21,379 nt of DNA, taken from assembly GCF_000485595.1 (NCBI RefSeq), contig NW_014577332.1, positions 52,354 through 73,732 on the forward strand. The letters are read 5' to 3'. The translations under genes were made by a program, and so were the position numbers. Origin of the DNA: Priapulus caudatus (lineage: Eukaryota; Priapulida; Priapulimorpha; Priapulimorphida; Priapulidae). The stretch's first letter is position 1. Each line of letters begins with the position of its first letter. A model generated the notes under the pieces. It did not search any database and had not been told where the DNA came from. It worked only from the letters and a program-made list of their open reading frames with translations. Below, piece by piece: positions 9,201 through 15,200 of this stretch.

Positions 9201-12200
9201 GCAGCGCAATCTTGTACCATGTCTCTATCTGCGACTCTTCAGGAATCAAGTAATTGAACAATAGGAACAGAACAATTACGAATAATTGTAGTGCATAACA
9301 TGCCTGAAATCCATTGACTTTTGATATGAAAATGTATTACTGACCCCCCATAATGTGGCCATTGCGCACATTTGAGTGGTGCGGCAACTCCTAGTCCAAC
9401 GGTTCTGTGAGATACAGTCCACGGTGGATGGTAGCACTTCGCTCGAAAAGGGCGTGGCCCAAAAGCTATTTCGGCCGTCAGTGGAGAAATGTGTTACGAA
9501 CCAAATATTGTTCCTGGACCTTCAATTAGTGGATTCATGAAGAGTTTAGTTCTGGACATTAAATTGCATACAAAACCACCATGAGCTACTCTAGTATATC
9601 GAATTTCCACATTCCTACGTCTATAATTCCTGTCAGCAGCAACGCTTTTTCACAGCAGAGCAGCCTTCAAAAGAGCAGACATACTTCTTAAACATCATAA
9701 TAACGCGCTATTTACACTTTCATGGTCCATGTTAAAAAACATGCTCTTTGCCGAGGTGAACAACTGCTGCACTCATTATCATACACTGCGACATTGTGTT
9801 AGGTTTGGTAGCCGTCTGCCTTCGAAAAGGCTGTAAAACAGGGCTGCAAAGTGGATGTGCGACATTGTACATCAGCAGCAGCGGCAAGCACCAGCACCAG
9901 CAGCAGCAGAAGCAGTGACAGCAGCCAACAACAACAGCAGCAGCAGCAGCAACACCAGCAGCAACAACAAACAGCACTGACAGCGCAGAGCAGCAGCGGC
10001 AGCACCAGCAGCAGCAGAAGCAGTGACAGCAGCAACAACAACAGCAGCAGCAGCAGCAACACCAGCAGCAACAACAACAGCACTGACAGCAGCAGCAGCA
10101 GCAGTGACAGCGACAGCAGTGGTACTCACTATGTTCTTGCGGACGGAGGAGCAGGGACTGTAGTGGTGAGGAGCCGCCTCCAGGAACTCACAGATGCGCT
10201 CGATCATCACCTCGTTCTTCGTCCGCCTCTCGACGTAGAATCGCTTCAGGTGCACCAGCTTGCCGTGGCCCTGCTGCCCCGCCAGGCTGCGATGGTTGTA
10301 CGGCTGCAGAGACACCATGAAGACGATGCGTTGGAACGGATCGTTATAAACGCTAACGCGCCGTTATAAACGCCAACGCATCGTGACACGCGCTACGCGT
10401 CGTTCTAAAAGCCAACGCGTCGTGAGCACTCGCTACACATCGTTCTAAACGCCAACGCGTCGTGACACTCGCTACACATCGTTCTAAACGCCAACGCGNN
10501 NNNNNNNNCCGTTACTGCTCATCGATATTCATGAAGTAGAAGTCTGTCTTCTTTAAACCAGACCAAGGAACTTTTCAGCATTGCTTGTTTATCTGTGGTG
10601 ACAGTTCTTCTACACAAACCCTTCCAGTAGGGAGAGATCGCATGGATGCTTTCAGGCCAGACAGCTTGGAGCTCCACCTTGCTGGGTACTGTCGCAACCG
10701 CTGAGAGCATGATGATGGCTGGGGCCAGACACGCGCAAACCGTTGTCCAGTTTGATCAACGAACAGGTGGACTGGTACAGTTTTCTTTGTTTCCGGTTAC
10801 CACAGCTTCACGTACAGCTTTTGTAGTTGCAGGTTTTGTTGAAGTGGAAGATGAGGTTGACAAAGACATCTGTGTCAGTGAGTCAACCGAGACTGATTGA
10901 ACCCCGTGTTTCAGCAACACCATCATTAATATGAGACATGATTTCTGTCGTCAGCTTCTTCTTCGTTGGTTGCTTGAGAGCTCTTGCGATCTGTGTTTCA
11001 GTGCCAGCTTACAATTATCTGCATTCACCCCCATATACTCCTCCAAAGAAGATCTCCTTGTCTGACTCGACATTCTGCAGCTCCACTTGAAGACATACTC
11101 CTGCAACCAACTTTGTTCAACATTGAGGCTCCAGACATATCAAGATCGACAGGGAGTTTCTGATTGTCAGACCTAATGGTGATAGTGATTTGTCTGCATA
11201 GAAAATTCTCTGCGCCCGCTTCATTTGCTTGATTGATGATTTTTGATAAACATCAAAATAATGTCATTTCTTGTGGACTCGGAGCCTGTAGCAAGAATGC
11301 TGTTTGGAAGACTCTCAGCCATTCCGCGAATGTGTGAAGGCCATCTTTTTCATCGGTCCATTTGAGTCACATATTGTCATTTGTGCGTCACTCTTCTACA
11401 TTCCTTGTCTCCTGGGGAAGTTTTTGACAAGGTCCTCTGGTTAAGAGGCTTTATCGGGCTTCTTCAATTTGATGCCATCTTTACATTCAAGTAGTGAGGA
11501 ATGGGATGTGCTGGTCGATTCATACTTCAGGAGTCTCAGCATGCTGTACCCTTTTTCTCTAGCATAGTCAATGTACTAATCGTTTCTGCAGCATCCCTTT
11601 TTCGCCATAGATTTCTTCGCTGTGAGGACAGTAGAAGTACTATTCACGAAAACAGTCTTGCGGTTGCGGTCGGGATCTGCTCCTCTGCTCACGCCGTGCA
11701 TTCTCCTTATCGCTGTAAATCAGGTTCTTCAATATCAGTCTTGGATACTCTTCTCACCATTTCCACGTGGCTAGTAATCGTCAACAACTCCTGGGGTTAT
11801 GTCAGCTCCAGTAGAGGAATGTATCTTGAAGTCTCGATCTCCAGCGTGCCGAACGATTGTGTATGGACATATTTATGTAATCCCGAAGCGTCATTCGCAC
11901 GACATGGACAATCTTCGTAGGACTTTGCATTGACTCATGCGTGTAGGCTCAGCTTTCACTGTCATCTTTAGTCTCCCAGTTACCATTTCCAGCCGCCTGT
12001 GCCACATGAAGATCTTTTCTCATGCTTTAGGAGATTCTCCATAATGCTACTGCTTCTTTCTGTCTAGTTCATCCAATGCTACCCCCAGCAACCTTAGCGG
12101 GTTTATTGTAACACTCTTTGAGCCTGCCGTGTCAAATCCTACTTGCACTGCCTTTGTACGGGAGTGTGGTACATCACCATCCACCTCTGTAAAGCATCTG

Positions 12201-15200
12201 TAGATACCCGGGAACATCCTTTGTTTTTTTTTTTTTATGTGCCACGGCAATCTTGCTAAGGACACGAGCCAGTACCCCATCTCGCTGATGTTTGTCCGGG
12301 CCAACCGGAAGAACAAATGGCATGCACCTCTGGCACATGTCTTGAAACGAAAAGATGCCATCGCCTTGCGAATAGAGTGTGTAAGATCTCTCAGGAATAT
12401 GGATACAGTCATCCCGCCGGAACTGGCGCGTTTCATCCGCGCGCGAGCGTTTAGGATCAAAGCATCTGTGCGCACGCATCTTGTTATCATGTCTCTTCTG
12501 ATCTAGGAATCAAGTAATTTGAATCAGTAGGCAGCGAACAATTTACGAGATAATTTGTAAGTGCGTAACATGTGAAATCGGTTTTTGGCAATTATCTTAA
12601 AAAACCATTGCTTTTGGATATGAAATGTCATTATGAGCCCCCATAATGTGGCGCATTGCGCACATTTTGAGTGCGGTCGCGTGCAACCTCCTTAGCTCCC
12701 CGGTTCTGTGAGTACAGTTCACGGAGTGGATGGTAGCACTTACAGCTTCGAAAGGGCGTGGCCCAAAAAAGTCTTATTTGCGCGTCAGCTGGGAAATGTG
12801 TTATGAACCAAAGTATTGTTCCTGGCACCTTCGATTTGTGCGATTCTGAAGAGTTTAGTTCTGGACATTAAATTTGCATACAAGTACACATGAGCTACTC
12901 TAGTATATTCGAATTTCCCATTCCTACGTCGTATAATTCGCCTATACAGGCAACGGTTTTTCACAGAGCAGCTTTCAAAGAGCAGAACGTACTTCTTAAA
13001 CATCGTAATAACCGCTTTTACACGTTGTCATGTGTCCATGTTAATAAAACATGCTCGTTTGCCGACGTGGTGAACAACTGCCTGCACTCATTATCACTAC
13101 ACTGCGAATGTGTTGAGGATTTGGGTAGCGTCTGCTTCGAAAGGCTGTAAAACAGGGCGCTGCGAAGTGGGTATGTCGAATTGTACATCAGCAGCGTCGG
13201 CAGAGCCAGCACCAGCATGCAGCAGAGCGATGTGACAGCAGCAACACAACTAGCGCAGCAGCAGCAAACCAGCAGCAACAAACAGGCACTGACAGCATGC
13301 AGCAGCGAGCGAGGCAGCCAAGCAGCAGGCTAGCAGTCAGGGTGCAGGCAGCAACAAACAACACGCGAGCAGCCAGCCAACACCAGCGAGCAACAAACAA
13401 ACAGCACTGCGAGCACGCCAAGCAGCAGCAGTGACAGCGACCAGCAGGTGGTACTCGCTATGTTCTTTGCGGACGGCGAGCAGGGACTGTTGAAGTGGTG
13501 AGGAGCCGCCTTCCAGGACTCCCAGCGATGCGCTCATCAGTACCGCGTTCTTCGTGCCGACGCTCGACGTAGAATCGCTTCAGGTGCACCAGACTTGCCG
13601 CTGGGGCCCTGCTGCCCCGTCCAGCGCTGCGACATGGTTGCTAGCGGCTGCGAGGACACCATTGAAGACGAGTGCGTCGGACGGATCGTTATAAACGCTA
13701 ACGCGCCGTTTATAAACCGCCAAGCAGCGTGACACAGCGCTACGCGTCGTTTCTAAACGCCAACGGCGCGCTGACACTCGTGACACTTCGTTATAAACGC
13801 CGACCGGCGTCGTGACAGTGTTGCTACGCGTCGTTCTTTACATGCCAATGCATACAGTGTACACGCGCTACACGATCGTTCTTAACGCCAACGCGCTCGT
13901 GCACAGCAGTAATGCGTCGTTTACATTGCCACTGCAACGTGACACTCGCTACACCATTTCGTTCTAAGCGCTACGGTAGTGGGGACACTGCGCTACACAT
14001 CGGTTGGTTGCGACAGTACCAGCAAGGTGAGTCCAAAGCTGTCTGGCCTGAAAGCATCCATGGATCTCTCCCTACTGGAAGGGTTTGGTGTAGAAGAACT
14101 GTCACCACAGATAACAAGCAATGCTGAAAAGTTCCTTGTGTCTGGATTAAAGAAGACAGACTGTTCCACTTTCGATGAATATCGATGGGAGCAGTACCAC
14201 AACTCCAAGAAAGAACTGGACTTCAACCAGCTTGTGTGCTGTTCATCAACGCTACGAGAACACATAAAGCGAGCATATCTGCAGTGTAAGATGTGGTTGC
14301 AAGCCCCAACTCCTGCAGTCATCAAACCAGATCCACTCTAGTATGGATATGAATCAACGGATGTTGGCATAACATCAGTGATACTGCCAGTATCGTGCAG
14401 GCCCGATGACCTGCCCCCTCCATGCAAATGCCCAACATCATGTATGAGTACCAAAACGTGCACTTGCAGAGAAAGGAACATAAAAGGTGTGACGTTTTGT
14501 GGCTGTAGTAAAGGCAAAAAGTGTAGAAATCCAAATAGCATGAACAATTACGAATAATTGTAGTGCGTAACATGCTGAAATCGGTTTTTGGCAATTATCT
14601 TAAAAACCATTGACTTTGGGATATGAAATTATATTACTGACCCCCCATAATGTGGCCATTGCGCACATTTTGAGTGGTCACGCAACCTCCTAGGTCCAAC
14701 GGTTCTGTAGATACAGTCACGGTGGATGGTAGTACTTCGCTCGAAAAGGGCGTGGCCCAAAAAGCTATTTCGCCGTCAGTGGGAAATGTGTTACCAACCA
14801 AGTATTGTTCATGGACCTTCAATTAGTGGATTCTTGAAGAGTTTAGTTCTGGACATAAATTGCATACAAAACCACCATGAGCTACTAGAGTAATAGCAGT
14901 TTTCACATTTTGTTTATTTGATTATTTGGAATCAAATTTCTGATGTTTTCTGCATTTGATTTAGATTTATAATTGGGCTAATGTAGTCAGTCGTGGTGCA
15001 TTCTTGCAACTAACAGAAGATGAGATTGCTAACTCTCCAATTAATTGTTTAACAAAATGTAATTGGTGAACTTTTAACTAAACATTGCAGGGCTTGAAAG
15101 AGGATGCATTCAAAAAGGTCGTGAACTCCTATCCTCAGTTTCTCAGAACTGAGAATAGGACTTACAGTGAGGTTTATGATGACTCAGGCCCTGATGTAAG

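Larger units (their letters stand above)
5597..9595 (-). mobile_element. Long-TIR DNA transposon, copy 1 (decayed, 3' end missing, interrupted)
   Basis: Read on the minus strand, this copy starts at the outer end of its left terminal repeat (9587), followed by a broken coding region down to 5597, where it stops against the minisatellite. The remaining 3' part of the same coding region resumes exactly at about 14006 on the + strand. Positions 6548-8427 are a separate 1.88-kb insertion, because copy 2 (11641-11655) has the uninterrupted site. A candidate 8-bp target duplication, ACTAGAGT, lies at 9588-9595 (as its reverse complement on +) and recurs at 14884-14891. In the reconstructed locus the element lies in GTF3C1 intron 6. 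Confidence 0.75.
10509..12904 (-). mobile_element. Long-TIR DNA transposon, copy 2 (noisy, without the nested insertion)
   Basis: Colinear with copy 1 over 10700-11650 (5597-6547) and 11650-12896 (8428-9587). The 1.88-kb insertion is absent and the 25-bp terminal-repeat segment is retained. It extends about 190 bp beyond the copy 1 breakpoint towards the C-terminus (10700 to 10509), showing that coding sequence is continuous there. Frequent one- to three-base insertions relative to copy 1, and a T run at 12227-12237, suggest unpolished long-read sequence. Confidence 0.75.

Noticed and set aside
9851-10369. Ser/Gln-rich + frame of 172 codons and Leu/Ala-rich minus frames
   Set aside because: They are translations of the CAG/CTG tract. 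The + frame then runs antisense through GTF3C1 exon 6.
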